A stretch of DNA of 64,000 nucleotides from Phocaeicola oris (GTDB lineage Bacteria; Bacteroidota; Bacteroidia; Bacteroidales; Bacteroidaceae). Every line of letters begins with the position of its first letter. Within the stretch, counting starts at the first letter, position 1. The notes beneath the pieces were generated by a model. The model was not told where the DNA came from and did not search any database. It was given only the letters and a program-made list of their open reading frames with translations. Positions 41,594-51,452 of this stretch are shown here, piece after piece. A program made the translations under genes and the position numbers. Location of the stretch: positions 1 through 64,000 of the forward strand of contig NZ_JAJLQX010000010.1 in the NCBI RefSeq assembly GCF_021295095.1, given 5' to 3'.

Positions 41594-42516
41594 TGGATAT
41601 AGTTACCGGGAATTCGGGTATTTGTTTATCGGAGAGTGTAGGGACCATCGGCTTTTTTGATGGTGTTCATCGTGGGCATTGTTTTCTTTTGGATCAGGTG
41701 CGGAATCTGGCAAAAGAACGTCAATTAGATTCATCGGTCATTACCTTTGAGGTTCATCCACGAAAAGTATTGCAAAGTGATTATCAACCGGAATTGCTCA
41801 CAACTCCTGAAGAGAAGTATGATTTACTGGCTGTCACCGGAGTACAACATTGCATTTGGATGCAATTTTCTAAAGAGCTTTCATTGCTTTCTGCATTCGA
41901 CTTTATGAAGTTGCTTCATGAAAAGTATCATATATCAGCTTTAGTCATCGGATATGACCATCGGTTTGGGCATAACCGAAGTGAAGGCTTTGAGGATTAC
42001 TATCGTTATGGACAAGAACTGAAAATGGAAGTGGTATGTGCCAAGGAATTTGACTCGGAAGGAACGGCAATCAGCTCGTCTGTTATTCGTAAGTTGTTGA
42101 AAGAAGGGAAGATTACTCAGGCTAATGAGCATCTTGGGTATAATTATTTTCTGACTGGAACGGTAGTTGAGGGGCGTCAGATCGGTCGTGGAATGGGATT
42201 CCCTACTGCTAATATCCAATTGAACAATTCGGATAAACTGATTCCGGGTGATGGTGTTTATGCATCGTACGTTTATTTGAACGATCGGAAGTATAAGGGA
42301 ATGCTGAATATTGGAAATCGTCCGACTATACAGAATGGCAAGGACCGCAGCATTGAGGTAAACATACTCGACTTTTCAGGTGAGATATATCGTCAGCCTC
42401 TTCGTGTTGAGTTGGTGAAATATTTACGCGAGGAGCGGAAGTACCCTGATATATCCGGATTAGTGGAACAAATGAAGAAAGATAGAGAAGTTGTCTCTCA
42501 TTTGTTGGACGTGTAA
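41593..42516 (+). CDS. ribF: bifunctional riboflavin kinase/FAD synthetase
   Basis: The 307-residue protein matches RibF along its length. The N-terminal FAD synthetase domain (about 1-180) has the nucleotidyl-transferase GFFDGVHRGH motif at about 21-30 and VIGYDHRFGHNR at about 117-128. The C-terminal riboflavin kinase domain (about 185-305) has GRQIGRGMGFPTANI and GVYASYV. It phosphorylates riboflavin to FMN and adenylates FMN to FAD in the cytoplasm. It starts one base from the HAD gene stop. Confidence 0.93.
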   Translation: MDIVTGNSGICLSESVGTIGFFDGVHRGHCFLLDQVRNLAKERQLDSSVITFEVHPRKVLQSDYQPELLTTPEEKYDLLAVTGVQHCIWMQFSKELSLLSAFDFMKLLHEKYHISALVIGYDHRFGHNRSEGFEDYYRYGQELKMEVVCAKEFDSEGTAISSSVIRKLLKEGKITQANEHLGYNYFLTGTVVEGRQIGRGMGFPTANIQLNNSDKLIPGDGVYASYVYLNDRKYKGMLNIGNRPTIQNGKDRSIEVNILDFSGEIYRQPLRVELVKYLREERKYPDISGLVEQMKKDREVVSHLLDV

Positions 42517-42586
42517 TCATATATATTTCTGTTTTTAGTTTTTCAAAAAAGTACTAATACATAGAAAATCTTTCGTTTAAAAGTCG

Positions 42587-42594
42587 TACCTTTG
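42587..42594 (+). promoter_or_regulatory. -7 element of typA promoter
   Basis: TACCTTTG matches TAnnTTTG exactly and lies 20 bp before the typA start. A clear -33 element is not seen. Confidence 0.6.
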
Positions 42595-42614
42595 CACCGA
42601 AATTTTAGGTTTAT

Positions 42615-44426
42615 ATGCAAGATATTAGAAACATTGCTATCATCGCCCACGTTGATCATGGTAAAACAACGTTGGTAGACAAGATGATGCTTGCGGGGCA
42701 CTTGTTCCGTGAAGGAGAGGATAACAGTGGCCAGGTGTTGGACAGTAATGACCTGGAGCGAGAAAGAGGTATAACTATCCTCTCAAAGAACGTTTCCATA
42801 CGTTATAAAGGAGTGAAGATTAATATTATTGATACTCCGGGACACTCTGATTTTGGCGGAGAAGTAGAGCGAGTTCTTAATATGGCCGACGGTTGTATTT
42901 TGTTGGTTGATGCCTTTGAAGGCCCGATGCCGCAAACTCGTTTTGTTCTTCAAAAGGCTTTGTCTATCGGTTTAAAGCCGATTGTCGTTATTAATAAAGT
43001 TGATAAGCCGAATTGTCGTCCTGAGGAAGTCAACGAAATGGTATTTGACTTGATGTGTAATTTGAATGCCACTGAAGACCAGTTGGAATATCCGGTTTAT
43101 TATGGTTCTGCTAAGAACGGGTGGATGAGTACTGATTGGCAAAAGGCTGCGGAAAATATTAATGCATTGCTTGATGGCATTATTGAATATATTCCTGCTC
43201 CTAAGCAATTGGAAGGTGCTTGTCAGATGTTAATCACTTCTTTAGATTATTCTTCCTATACCGGTCGTATTGCGGTTGGTCGCGTTAATCGAGGATCCGT
43301 CCGTCAGGGTATGGATGTTATGCTGGCTAAGCGCGATGGCAGTTTCATTAAGCAGCGTATTAAAGAGCTTGATACTTTCGAAGGCATGGCCCGTAAGAAA
43401 GTAGATGAAGTTGATTCTGGTGATATTTGTGCTATCGTCGGTTTGGAGAATTTCGAGATAGGAGAGACTATTTGCGATGTTGAAAATCCGGAAGCTCTTC
43501 CGCCCATTGCTATTGATGAGCCTACTATGAGTATGTTATTTACAATCAATGATTCACCATTCTTTGGCCGAGATGGGAAGTACGTTACTTCTCGTCATGT
43601 TCAGGAGCGTTTGATACGTGAGTTGGATAAGAATTTGGCTTTGCGTGTGCGTAAAGCCGAAGGTGAGGATGGAAAGTGGATCGTTTCAGGTCGTGGTGTT
43701 CTTCATCTGTCTGTTTTGATTGAGACTATGCGTCGTGAGGGATACGAGTTACAAGTTGGTCAGCCACAGGTTATCATTAAAGAGATTGATGGTGTAAAAA
43801 GTGAGCCGATAGAGGAGCTGACTATCAGTGTGCCTGAGGAATATGCCAGTAAGATGATTGATATGGTTACCCGCCGTAAAGGGGATATGACTTCTATGGA
43901 GACTCAGGGTGACCGTGTAAACATAGAGTTCGATATTCCGTCACGCGGTATTATTGGTTTGAGAACCAATGTGCTGACAGCTTCACAGGGCGAGGCAATT
44001 ATGGCTCATCGTTTTAAGGATTACCAGCCGTATAAAGGCGATATTATTCGTCGTACTAACGGTTCTATGATTGCGATGGAAAGTGGAACGGCTTTCGCTT
44101 ATGCGCTTGATAAACTACAGGATAGAGGTCGGTTTTTTATCAATCCTCAGGAAGAAGTTTATGCCGGTGAGGTTGTTGGAGAGCATGTCCATGAGAATGA
44201 TTTGGTTGTCAATGTTACGAAAGCAAAGAAGTTGACTAATATGCGTGCTTCCGGTGCTGATGATAAGGCACGAATCATTCCTCCGGTGGTATTTTCTTTG
44301 GAAGAGGCTTTGGAATATATCAAGGAAGATGAGTATTTAGAGGTTACACCAAAGGCGATGCGAATGCGAAAGATTATTTTGGATGAGACAGAACGTAAGA
44401 GACGTAATAAGTCGGAAGCATCTTAA
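42615..44426 (+). CDS. typA: translational GTPase TypA/BipA
   Basis: The 603-residue protein is a full-length TypA. The G domain has G1 [10 protein letters not shown] at about 11-20, the switch region RERGITI, G3 [10 protein letters not shown] and G4 NKVDKP. Domains II, III and V and the TypA-specific C-terminal domain (about 490-603, [12 protein letters not shown]) follow. TypA binds ribosomes and helps assembly of the 50S subunit and growth under stress. It has its own promoter and a strong terminator. Confidence 0.95.
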   Translation: MQDIRNIAIIAHVDHGKTTLVDKMMLAGHLFREGEDNSGQVLDSNDLERERGITILSKNVSIRYKGVKINIIDTPGHSDFGGEVERVLNMADGCILLVDAFEGPMPQTRFVLQKALSIGLKPIVVINKVDKPNCRPEEVNEMVFDLMCNLNATEDQLEYPVYYGSAKNGWMSTDWQKAAENINALLDGIIEYIPAPKQLEGACQMLITSLDYSSYTGRIAVGRVNRGSVRQGMDVMLAKRDGSFIKQRIKELDTFEGMARKKVDEVDSGDICAIVGLENFEIGETICDVENPEALPPIAIDEPTMSMLFTINDSPFFGRDGKYVTSRHVQERLIRELDKNLALRVRKAEGEDGKWIVSGRGVLHLSVLIETMRREGYELQVGQPQVIIKEIDGVKSEPIEELTISVPEEYASKMIDMVTRRKGDMTSMETQGDRVNIEFDIPSRGIIGLRTNVLTASQGEAIMAHRFKDYQPYKGDIIRRTNGSMIAMESGTAFAYALDKLQDRGRFFINPQEEVYAGEVVGEHVHENDLVVNVTKAKKLTNMRASGADDKARIIPPVVFSLEEALEYIKEDEYLEVTPKAMRMRKIILDETERKRRNKSEAS

Positions 44427-44450
44427 ATTAAGAAAAGATTTCTATGTATT

Positions 44451-44482
44451 AAGTGCTGGGGGAGAGCTTCAGCACTTTTTTT
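44451..44482 (+). terminator. rho-independent terminator after typA
   Basis: AAGTGCTG (44451-44458) pairs with CAGCACTT and is followed by a run of T residues. It lies 25 bp after the typA stop. Confidence 0.9.
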
Positions 44483-44675
44483 GTTGTCTTTTGGAATTTT
44501 GAAAAAGATAAAAATACCCGAATCCATCGATGAAAATAGAAATGTTTGTTGATATATTTGGATGCAAGTACGTAGAAATAGATTCTTTGGTTTTCTTATA
44601 TATTGGCATGATAAAAGAGTTTAGCCTTTATTGCCGTATTTCTTCTTCTGACAAACTTTTACTTTTCAAAAGAGA

Positions 44676-44741
44676 TAAGATAATTCACTCAACTGATACG
44701 TATGAGTTGCCAAATTCTGACTTATTGATTCATAGATGCCT
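44676..44741 (+). repeat. 22-bp-period palindromic array, copy 3
   Basis: Three degenerate units of 22 bp start at 44676, 44698 and 44720, with junction palindrome TGATACGTATGA. They contain the same ATGAGTTG and TCACTCAACT motifs as the other arrays. The array lies about 80 bp before the GntP permease start. The remaining sequence between 44483 and 44819 shows nothing I can support; an open frame there is built partly from the repeat. Confidence 0.6.
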
Positions 44742-44819
44742 AACTTTTTCTTATATTGCTTGTAATTTTTTAATGGATACATTAACTTCGGACTCACAAA
44801 ATTTGAAAGAACGGAATAT

Positions 44820-46067
44820 ATGTCAGCACTCGGAGCAATTCTTGGATTAATATTAGCTATTTTTCTGATTATCAAAAAACTGTCACCCGTATATAGCTTG
44901 ATTATTGGAGCTATGATTGGGGCTTTGATAGGCGGATTTTCGTTAGTAGATTCTGTGAAGGTGATGACTGATGGTGTGAAAGATGTTACTCCGGCTATTA
45001 TCCGAATTTTGACAGCCGGTGTATTGTCCGGTGCACTGATCAAATCGGGTGCAGCTACGACTATTTCGAATGCGATAGTACGTTTTATGGGTGAGAAGTT
45101 TGTACTAACTTCACTTGCTATTACTACTATGTTGCTATGTGGAGTTGGTGTGTTTATTGATGTTGCCGTAATTACGGTCGCGCCTATTGCGTTGACTATC
45201 GGAAACAAGTTACGTATTCCGACGCCTTTACTTCTGCTCGCCATGATAGGTGGTGGTAAATGTGGAAATGTCATTTCTCCTAATCCGAATACAATTATTG
45301 CTGCTGAGAACTTTGGCGCGGAGTTGTCATTGGTAATGGTGGCTAATATTATTCCGGCTATCGTTGGGCTATTGTTTACTCTTTTTGTTGCAGTTAAGCT
45401 GATTCCTAAGTATGGACCGATTTATAATCAGGCTGTTACGGTTAAGGAAGAGCAGAATCTACCTTCGTTAAGACGTAGTCTGGTTGCCCCCGTAGTAACA
45501 ATTATATTATTGGCACTACGTCCGATTTTCGGAATAACTATCGACCCGTTGATAGCTCTCCCTATCGGAGGTATAGCAGGAATGGTAGCCATGGGACAGA
45601 CCAACCGTTTATTAGAGAGTACGGAGTTCGGATTGCAAAAGATGTCAGGAATAGCAATATTATTAATAGGTACGGGAACGATAGCAGGAGTAATAAAGTC
45701 TTCATCTTTAAAAGATTGGATTCTTTCCGCTCTTTCCGGAATGAATTTAAACGAAGCAATTATTGCTCCCATATCCGGAGCATTGATGTCTGCCGCCACC
45801 GCTTCTACTACAGCAGGAGCGACGATAGCCTCCGCTTCTTTTTCCGACACTATTCTGTCTGTTGGTATTTCAGGCGTATGGGGCGCGGCAATGATTAATG
45901 CCGGAGCAACGGTTTTAGACCACCTGCCGCATGGTTCATTTTTTAATGCAACAGGTGGAGTGTGTGAATTGAACTTTAAAGAACGGTTGTGGTTGATACC
46001 CTATGAAACGATGATAGGAATTGTTTTGGCAACAAGCTCAACGATAGCTTATCTTATGATTGTTTAG
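44820..46067 (+). CDS. GntP-family permease
   Basis: The 415-residue integral membrane protein has about 12 hydrophobic segments and the GntP-family blocks GALIKSGAATTIS, MIGGGKCGNVISPNPNTII and SAATASTTAGATIAS. This family imports gluconate or related sugar acids such as glycerate, with protons. The substrate cannot be fixed from sequence. The start at 44820 (MSALGAILGLILAI) has no strong ribosome-binding sequence, as is common in Bacteroides. It converges on the aldo/keto reductase gene, with a 14-bp overlap of 3' ends. Confidence 0.85.
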   Translation: MSALGAILGLILAIFLIIKKLSPVYSLIIGAMIGALIGGFSLVDSVKVMTDGVKDVTPAIIRILTAGVLSGALIKSGAATTISNAIVRFMGEKFVLTSLAITTMLLCGVGVFIDVAVITVAPIALTIGNKLRIPTPLLLLAMIGGGKCGNVISPNPNTIIAAENFGAELSLVMVANIIPAIVGLLFTLFVAVKLIPKYGPIYNQAVTVKEEQNLPSLRRSLVAPVVTIILLALRPIFGITIDPLIALPIGGIAGMVAMGQTNRLLESTEFGLQKMSGIAILLIGTGTIAGVIKSSSLKDWILSALSGMNLNEAIIAPISGALMSAATASTTAGATIASASFSDTILSVGISGVWGAAMINAGATVLDHLPHGSFFNATGGVCELNFKERLWLIPYETMIGIVLATSSTIAYLMIV

Positions 46068-47067
46068 ATAACGCTATAGCATCTATTTTCTTCAGTTCTT
46101 CGGGAGTAAAGTCTGTTTTATTAATTGCTTTCAGGTTATCGGCCAATTGTCCTATCGAACTAGCTCCAACGATGACGCTTGTCACCATCTCATCTTTTAA
46201 TATCCAAGCGAGAGACATTTCAGCTAACGTTTGGTTACGTTGTGTCGCCATGTCATTTAAAGTTTTGATTTGCTGCAATCTGTTTGGAGTGAGACTTTCT
46301 TTTTTCAAATGTCCTCCGTGAGCAATGCGGGAGTCTGTCGGAATACCATTCAGATATCTGTTTGTTAACAACCCTTCGGCTAATGGAGAGAAAGCGATAA
46401 AACCCGTACCATGTTCTTTTGCCTGCTTTAGAATCTCTTTTTTCTCAGGAGTCTGATCGAATATATTGTATCGTCCTTGATAAAGTAGACAATGTACGTC
46501 GTGTTCTTCCAGATAGCGATAAGCAAATTCTGCTGCATCTTGAGGATAGTTAGATATCCCGACATAAAGTGCTTTCCCTTGTCGAACGATATCTGCCAAT
46601 GTCTGAAGCGTTTCTTCAAGCGGAGTCTTCGGATCAAAACGGTGGCTATAAAAAATGTCTACATAATCCAGATTCATTCGTTTCAGGCTCTGATCTAAAC
46701 TTGCTGTCAGGTATTTGCGTGATCCCCAATCGCCGTAAGGTCCAGGCCACATGTCATATCCGGCTTTGGTAGAAATGAACAGCTCATCGCGATAAGGGCG
46801 GAACGATTTTCTCATGATTAATCCGAAAGTTTCCTCAGCAGATCCGTATGAAGGACCGTAATTATTTGCTAAATCAAAGTGTGTAATACCATGATCGAAC
46901 GCATAATGTGCCATTGCCAATGAATTAGAGAACGGATTTACATCGCCAAAGTTGTGCCAAAGTCCCAACGAGATTTCCGGCAGCATAATGCCACTCTTTC
47001 CGCATCGGCGATACTTCATACCATTGTTATAACGGTCGGTAGCAGGTGTATATTTTGGATTAATCAT
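46054..47067 (-). CDS. aldo/keto reductase (L-glyceraldehyde 3-phosphate reductase-like)
   Basis: The 337-residue protein is an AKR of the YghZ/GpaA type. It has GLWHNFGDVN, the catalytic region HFDLANNYGPSYGSAEE (Asp, Tyr), STKAGYDMWPGPYGDWGSRKYL with the catalytic Lys, YVDIFYSHRFD with the catalytic His, and an NADPH-binding C-terminus VIVGASSIGQLADNL. It reduces toxic aldehydes such as L-glyceraldehyde 3-phosphate. It is cytoplasmic. It lies 3 bp after sufE on the minus strand and is probably in one transcript with it. Confidence 0.88.
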   Translation of the reverse strand: MINPKYTPATDRYNNGMKYRRCGKSGIMLPEISLGLWHNFGDVNPFSNSLAMAHYAFDHGITHFDLANNYGPSYGSAEETFGLIMRKSFRPYRDELFISTKAGYDMWPGPYGDWGSRKYLTASLDQSLKRMNLDYVDIFYSHRFDPKTPLEETLQTLADIVRQGKALYVGISNYPQDAAEFAYRYLEEHDVHCLLYQGRYNIFDQTPEKKEILKQAKEHGTGFIAFSPLAEGLLTNRYLNGIPTDSRIAHGGHLKKESLTPNRLQQIKTLNDMATQRNQTLAEMSLAWILKDEMVTSVIVGASSIGQLADNLKAINKTDFTPEELKKIDAIALSKQS

Positions 47068-47070
47068 ATC

Positions 47071-47505
47071 TTATATTTTTGTTTCTTCTTTTGTTTTGAA
47101 AGCGAGAGCATAAAGTCGTATTTGTTTAATCATGGCAGCCAATCCGTTGCTGCGGGTGGGAGATAAGTGTTGACTCAGTCCTATTTTATCAATGAAATAC
47201 AGATTAGTATTCAAAATCTCATCTGGAGTATGGTTGGAAAGAACTCGAATCAATAACGCAATGATGCCTTTTACTATCAGAGCGTCACTTTCTGCTTGAA
47301 AGAGAATTTTGCCATCCGTATAATCAGCTTGCAGCCAAACCCGACTTTGGCAACCATTAATCAGATTCTGTTCAGTTTTATACTTTGGATTTAGCTCTTT
47401 TTGTTCACTGCCCATATCAATCAACAATTGGTATTTGTCCATCCAATCATCCAATCCGCTGAATTCATCAATCACTTCATCTTGTAATTCATCAATCGTT
47501 TTCAT
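47071..47505 (-). CDS. sufE: SufE-family sulfur acceptor
   Basis: The 144-residue protein matches SufE across its length. The active-site Cys is in LINGCQSRVWLQ at about 50, the loop that accepts persulfide sulfur from the SufS desulfurase. The C-terminal SPTRSNGLAAMIKQI block is also typical. It supports iron-sulfur cluster assembly in the cytoplasm. It lies 2 bp after the glutaminyl cyclase-like gene and 3 bp before the reductase gene, so the three form a minus-strand operon; no other suf genes are in the window. Confidence 0.92.
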   Translation of the reverse strand: MKTIDELQDEVIDEFSGLDDWMDKYQLLIDMGSEQKELNPKYKTEQNLINGCQSRVWLQADYTDGKILFQAESDALIVKGIIALLIRVLSNHTPDEILNTNLYFIDKIGLSQHLSPTRSNGLAAMIKQIRLYALAFKTKEETKI

Positions 47506-47507
47506 GC

Positions 47508-48521
47508 TTATTGCTCCTTATAAATAACATTCATAACAGTTTGTCCTACCGCCTTTAGCGTGTTTATGTCGATATTTTCAAAAGTATCGTTCACCGTATG
47601 CCAAGTCGGTCCAAACGAAGATTGTTGGCAAGTTGGGTCATAATTAATGATATCCACACATGGGATGTGTGCATATTGATAGACATAATTATGATCATCG
47701 GTAACGTATCCGCCGTCTTGTTTTATGAAATAATTTCCAAAGCCTGCTTTATGCGCTTCTTTCCATATCTTTTTCATAGGTGAAGAAGCAGTTTCTCTGG
47801 AGAATCCCTCGTAGTAGAATGTGGAATTTTTACCTCCTACCATGTCAAGTAAAATACCAAAACGGGCATGATATCCGTCTACATGCGGACGACGTCCCCA
47901 ATACTGAGCTCCCAGACACCACGTATCTTCTATATTTCCGTTTGTTTTTTCAAATTGAGGTGTTCCATAGTCTTCCGAATCAAAAAATATGATGTCAATA
48001 CCTAATGGCGGTTGCTTTAATTGAATCTGACGAGCGATTTCCATGAGTACACCAACACCACTTGCGCCATCGTTTGCTCCATCAATGGGGGTGCGATGGT
48101 TTTTTTTATCCGGATCATTGTCAGCATAAGGGCGACTGTCCCAATGAGCACATAATAATATACGCTTTTGATTTTCAGGATTGTAACTGCCAATGATATT
48201 GGTTGATTTCAAGACTTTTCCATCCCAGGCTACTAAATCAGCATTCTGAGTAATTACCTTAGCTCCAAATTTGTTCATTTGGCCGATAAGATACTCACTG
48301 CAGTTTCTATGAGCCGCTGTGTTTGGCACGCGTGGTCCGAAGTCTGTTTGTTTCTTTATATATGTATAAGCACTGTCTGCGTTAAAAGCCGGAACAGGAA
48401 TCTCTTTCTTTGTCGTTTCTTCCGTTTCTTCTATTTTATTGTTCCTGCTGTTAGCGCATGAGACTGCGCCGATTAGAGAGAGAATCAGCATTGGTAAAAA
48501 AAAGTATAATTTTATTTTCAT
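47508..48521 (-). CDS. M28-family glutaminyl cyclase-like lipoprotein
   Basis: The 337-residue protein has a lipoprotein signal (hydrophobic 5-20, lipobox IGAVSC with Cys at about 22). The M28 zinc fold follows with metal ligands in LLCAHWDSRPYAD, DGANDGASGVG and FFDSEDYG, and TDDHNYVYQ with a late His. The AHWDSRPYA and FGPTWHTVNDT motifs point to glutaminyl-peptide cyclotransferase rather than aminopeptidase. In Bacteroidetes this enzyme makes N-terminal pyroglutamate on exported proteins after signal peptide removal. It is expected in the periplasm, membrane anchored. Confidence 0.88.
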   Translation of the reverse strand: MKIKLYFFLPMLILSLIGAVSCANSRNNKIEETEETTKKEIPVPAFNADSAYTYIKKQTDFGPRVPNTAAHRNCSEYLIGQMNKFGAKVITQNADLVAWDGKVLKSTNIIGSYNPENQKRILLCAHWDSRPYADNDPDKKNHRTPIDGANDGASGVGVLMEIARQIQLKQPPLGIDIIFFDSEDYGTPQFEKTNGNIEDTWCLGAQYWGRRPHVDGYHARFGILLDMVGGKNSTFYYEGFSRETASSPMKKIWKEAHKAGFGNYFIKQDGGYVTDDHNYVYQYAHIPCVDIINYDPTCQQSSFGPTWHTVNDTFENIDINTLKAVGQTVMNVIYKEQ

Positions 48522-48547
48522 ATTCTTTTATTTATTTCGGTACAAAG

Positions 48548-50305
48548 TTAATTATTTCCTTGTACTTCGTTCATTACTCGTAGGAAGTTTCCTCCCCAAA
48601 TCTGTTGAATGTCAACATCGGAGTACTGTTCTTTTAATAACATTTTAGTAAAGTTGATTAGTTCTGACGCATTAGCACAACCAGTTACGCCACCATCACC
48701 GTCAAAATCCGTTCCAATTCCAACATGTTCGATGCCCATGACGCTGACCATGTGATTTAAATGGTGAATTGCATCCATAACAGTAGCTTGTCCGTTGGTT
48801 CGTAAGAATCTATTATATAAAGTAACTTGGGCGACACCACCTTTTCTGGCTAAAGCAATCAATTGCTCATCATCCAAATTACGAGGGTGATTGCAGATGG
48901 CTCGAGCAGAAGAATGAGATGCAACAATAGGTTTGCTACTGATATCTAATGCGTTATAGAAAGTGTGACGTCCTGTGTGTGAGATGTCCACCATCATACC
49001 GACACGATTCATTTCTTTAATGACTTGTTCGCCAAAGGGAGTAACTCCCATATTCAAGTCATTATCTATTGCCGATCCGCAAATCTGATTATTTCCGTTG
49101 TGACAGAGTGTCATATAGACCACTCCGCGTTGACGAAATCGTTCTACATTAGTCATATCTTTTCCTATGGCATAACCGTTTTCGATACCTATGAAGATAG
49201 CTTTTTTGCCTTTGTCCTTCAACTTTTGAATGTCTTCAGGTTTATAAGCGATACTGACGGACGTATTATGCTTCTTTATCATGGCCTCAATTTCACTTAA
49301 AATACGGTCGGCTTTTGCAGTAGCAGCTTCTAAATCTTCATCAGATAGTCCAAGTTGTTTTAAGTAAGCTACCATAATAGTAGCATCCAACATCCCTTCT
49401 GTCATCTTATGAAGGTCGACCAATATTCGTTTGTCGCGACTTCCAAAATCAATGTGCCGGTCGAAAGCCATGGGAGTATCGCAATGGGTGTCTAATGTAA
49501 TGAACTTGTTATGCAGGCTTTTAGCCTTTTTAAAGAAACTTGCTTCTTTAATGAGCCACTCAAAGATAGGCATCATTGAGGTGTCTCCGTTGCTAATAAA
49601 GCATTCCGGATGCCACTGTACACCAAGCATAGGCTTACATTCAGCGGATTCGATTGCTTCAATAACACCATCCGATGCTATGGCAGAAACCTTGAATCCG
49701 ACAGCTGTTTTTCTTACTGCCTGGTGATGGAATGAATTAACAGGAATATTTTCTTTACCTATTATATTATATAATAAGGTATCTTTTTTGATTGTTACCG
49801 TATGGGAAGCGTAGGGGCGGTCTAAATCTTGGTTATGTTTGATGGTCTGTTTTTCTCTTTGAGAGTAAATATCCTGATAAAGTGTCCCATCCATTGCAAA
49901 GTTGAGGATTTGAATACCACGGCAGATTCCTAAAATCGGGATTTGTCGATCGGACGCCAGCTTTGTGAGGAGAAGTTCTTGTTTATCCCTGCGAGCATTA
50001 ATATTATGCAATTCCGGAATTGGCTCTTCATTCAAACAGAGTGGATTAATATCTCCTCCACCGGTCAGAATTAAACCGTCAATAGTGTTTAAGACATTGA
50101 GAATTACATTTGTATCATCGGTGGGCGGCAATATAAACGGAATACCTCCCGCTTTTATAATGGACGTGTAGTATGCTTCCGCAAGTGTACACTCACTGTC
50201 GTGAAAGTTCCCTGTCAATCCGATTATCGGAGCTTGCTTGTAGTTGGGAAAGTGTTGAAGCAATTCTTCGTATACTGCGGAAATATCAAAAGGATTTGAT
50301 TTCAT
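48548..50305 (-). CDS. PuuD-like amidotransferase fused to membrane dipeptidase
   Basis: The 585-residue protein is a fusion. Residues about 20-250 form a class I glutamine amidotransferase-like peptidase C26 domain with nucleophile ILGICRGIQ and GVQWHPE, as in gamma-glutamyl-GABA hydrolase. Residues about 265-585 form an M19 renal-type dipeptidase with zinc ligands in TLDTHCDTPM, GIENGYAIG, VDISHTG, VASHSSARA and GIGTDFDGDGG. Together they could open a gamma-glutamyl bond and then a dipeptide. No signal peptide is seen. It is followed by glutaminyl cyclase 26 bp later. Confidence 0.85.
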   Translation of the reverse strand: MKSNPFDISAVYEELLQHFPNYKQAPIIGLTGNFHDSECTLAEAYYTSIIKAGGIPFILPPTDDTNVILNVLNTIDGLILTGGGDINPLCLNEEPIPELHNINARRDKQELLLTKLASDRQIPILGICRGIQILNFAMDGTLYQDIYSQREKQTIKHNQDLDRPYASHTVTIKKDTLLYNIIGKENIPVNSFHHQAVRKTAVGFKVSAIASDGVIEAIESAECKPMLGVQWHPECFISNGDTSMMPIFEWLIKEASFFKKAKSLHNKFITLDTHCDTPMAFDRHIDFGSRDKRILVDLHKMTEGMLDATIMVAYLKQLGLSDEDLEAATAKADRILSEIEAMIKKHNTSVSIAYKPEDIQKLKDKGKKAIFIGIENGYAIGKDMTNVERFRQRGVVYMTLCHNGNNQICGSAIDNDLNMGVTPFGEQVIKEMNRVGMMVDISHTGRHTFYNALDISSKPIVASHSSARAICNHPRNLDDEQLIALARKGGVAQVTLYNRFLRTNGQATVMDAIHHLNHMVSVMGIEHVGIGTDFDGDGGVTGCANASELINFTKMLLKEQYSDVDIQQIWGGNFLRVMNEVQGNN

Positions 50306-50352
50306 ACGCTCTTTTTTATAGATAAAACAAAGATACGCAGAAAATTTGTATT

Positions 50353-50667
50353 TTACTTATAATCGTCTTTACGTTTTGGATTCATTGGAAACCAGCCTCT
50401 CAAAACTCGTTTCCTTTGTTCAAATACTTCGAGTATACTCCAAAAACAGGAAAAAGAAAATACGCCAATAAGTGTGGATAGCAAAATATCTTTAATAAGC
50501 AGGCATGAAATAATGCCAACAATTCCCAAAAGCAGGAAGACCCACCAGCATTTTACTCCAAAATAATACTCGCTCTTTACCACGATAGGGTGAAAAATCC
50601 CAATCATTAGAAAAGTGCAAATCCCTATAATAAGACCGTCGAAATGAATATTATTTAGCGTTTCCAT
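50353..50667 (-). CDS. DUF4491-family small membrane protein
   Basis: The 104-residue protein has three hydrophobic segments (about 10-28, 40-60 and 62-80) and the motif FHPIVVKSEYYFG typical of DUF4491, ending in a basic tail RKRVLRGWFPMNPKRK. Its role is unknown; it is widely conserved in Bacteroides. The start overlaps the end of the Lrp gene by 17 bp, so the two are expressed together. Confidence 0.8.
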   Translation of the reverse strand: METLNNIHFDGLIIGICTFLMIGIFHPIVVKSEYYFGVKCWWVFLLLGIVGIISCLLIKDILLSTLIGVFSFSCFWSILEVFEQRKRVLRGWFPMNPKRKDDYK

Positions 50668-51139
50668 TCACGTCGGCATCTTCATTCGAGATGGGAATCT
50701 CACGCTTTATACTCTGATCAAGAGAAATTAGAGTCTCTGTAGATGTAACACCGGGTATTTCTTGAATCTTAGAGTTTAAAAGATCCATAAGGTGTTCATT
50801 ATCGTGAGAATATAATTTAGTAAGCATTGTATAGGGACCTGTTGTGAAGTGGCATTCAACGATTTCTGGAATCTTCATTAATTGTTTTACGACTTCTTTA
50901 TACATGGATCCTCTTTCAAGTTTGATGCCTACATAAGTGCATGTGCGATATCCTAAACTCTTTGGATTAACGATATAACCGGAACCAACAATGACACCCA
51001 AATCAATCAAGCGTTGAACGCGTTGATGGATGGCAGCTCGTGATACACCACATTCCGCAGCTACGTCCTTAAAAGGGATGCGTGCGTTTAAAGTAATAAT
51101 TTCCAAGATCTTTCGGTCAAGGTTGTCAATCTTTTCCAT
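50651..51139 (-). CDS. Lrp/AsnC-family transcription regulator
   Basis: The 162-residue protein has the AsnC-type HTH at the N-terminus (LDRKILEIITLNARIPFKDVAAECGVSRAAIHQRVQRL, split here as LDRKILEIIT and then the helix pair ending VQRL) and a RAM ligand-binding domain at about 70-145 (PYTMLTKLYSHDNEHL). Such proteins sense amino acids and control metabolism. Its promoter has TATATTTG at 51172 to 51165 on the minus strand. A large intergenic region with repeats lies upstream. Confidence 0.9.
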   Translation of the reverse strand: MEKIDNLDRKILEIITLNARIPFKDVAAECGVSRAAIHQRVQRLIDLGVIVGSGYIVNPKSLGYRTCTYVGIKLERGSMYKEVVKQLMKIPEIVECHFTTGPYTMLTKLYSHDNEHLMDLLNSKIQEIPGVTSTETLISLDQSIKREIPISNEDADVNGNAK

Positions 51140-51452
51140 AATTTGATAAAATTCATTTTGTAAGCAAATATAGACCTTTTTTTTAATTATTCTATCAAAA
51201 AGAAGAAAAATTGTATTTTTCTGCTCAAAAAAGGATATCGAAATACTCCAGTTCGAGAGGAAGAAACTTAAAATGAGATGTATTGATTTATATCTTCAAT
51301 GGTATTTCCTACAAGTATAGATTACTTCTTTTTAGAAGAGCACACAGTCTTTTTAGAAACCGATCATGGACAGTTACTATTCCCGTGCATACAAATGGGG
51401 AAAGAGAATATGGTTGAGTTTCTATATTCATCAGAAAAATTATTTGTTTTAT
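51140..51452 (-). promoter_or_regulatory. lrp promoter and noncoding upstream region
   Basis: TATATTTG (minus strand, 51172 to 51165) matches the Bacteroides -7 element 26 bp before the lrp start. The rest is AT-rich. I see no gene, RNA or further signal up to the repeat array at 51453. Confidence 0.5.

Noticed and set aside
44530-44850. 106-residue open frame before the GntP permease
   Set aside because: It includes the repeat array, overlaps the permease start and has no family sequence or ribosome-binding site.
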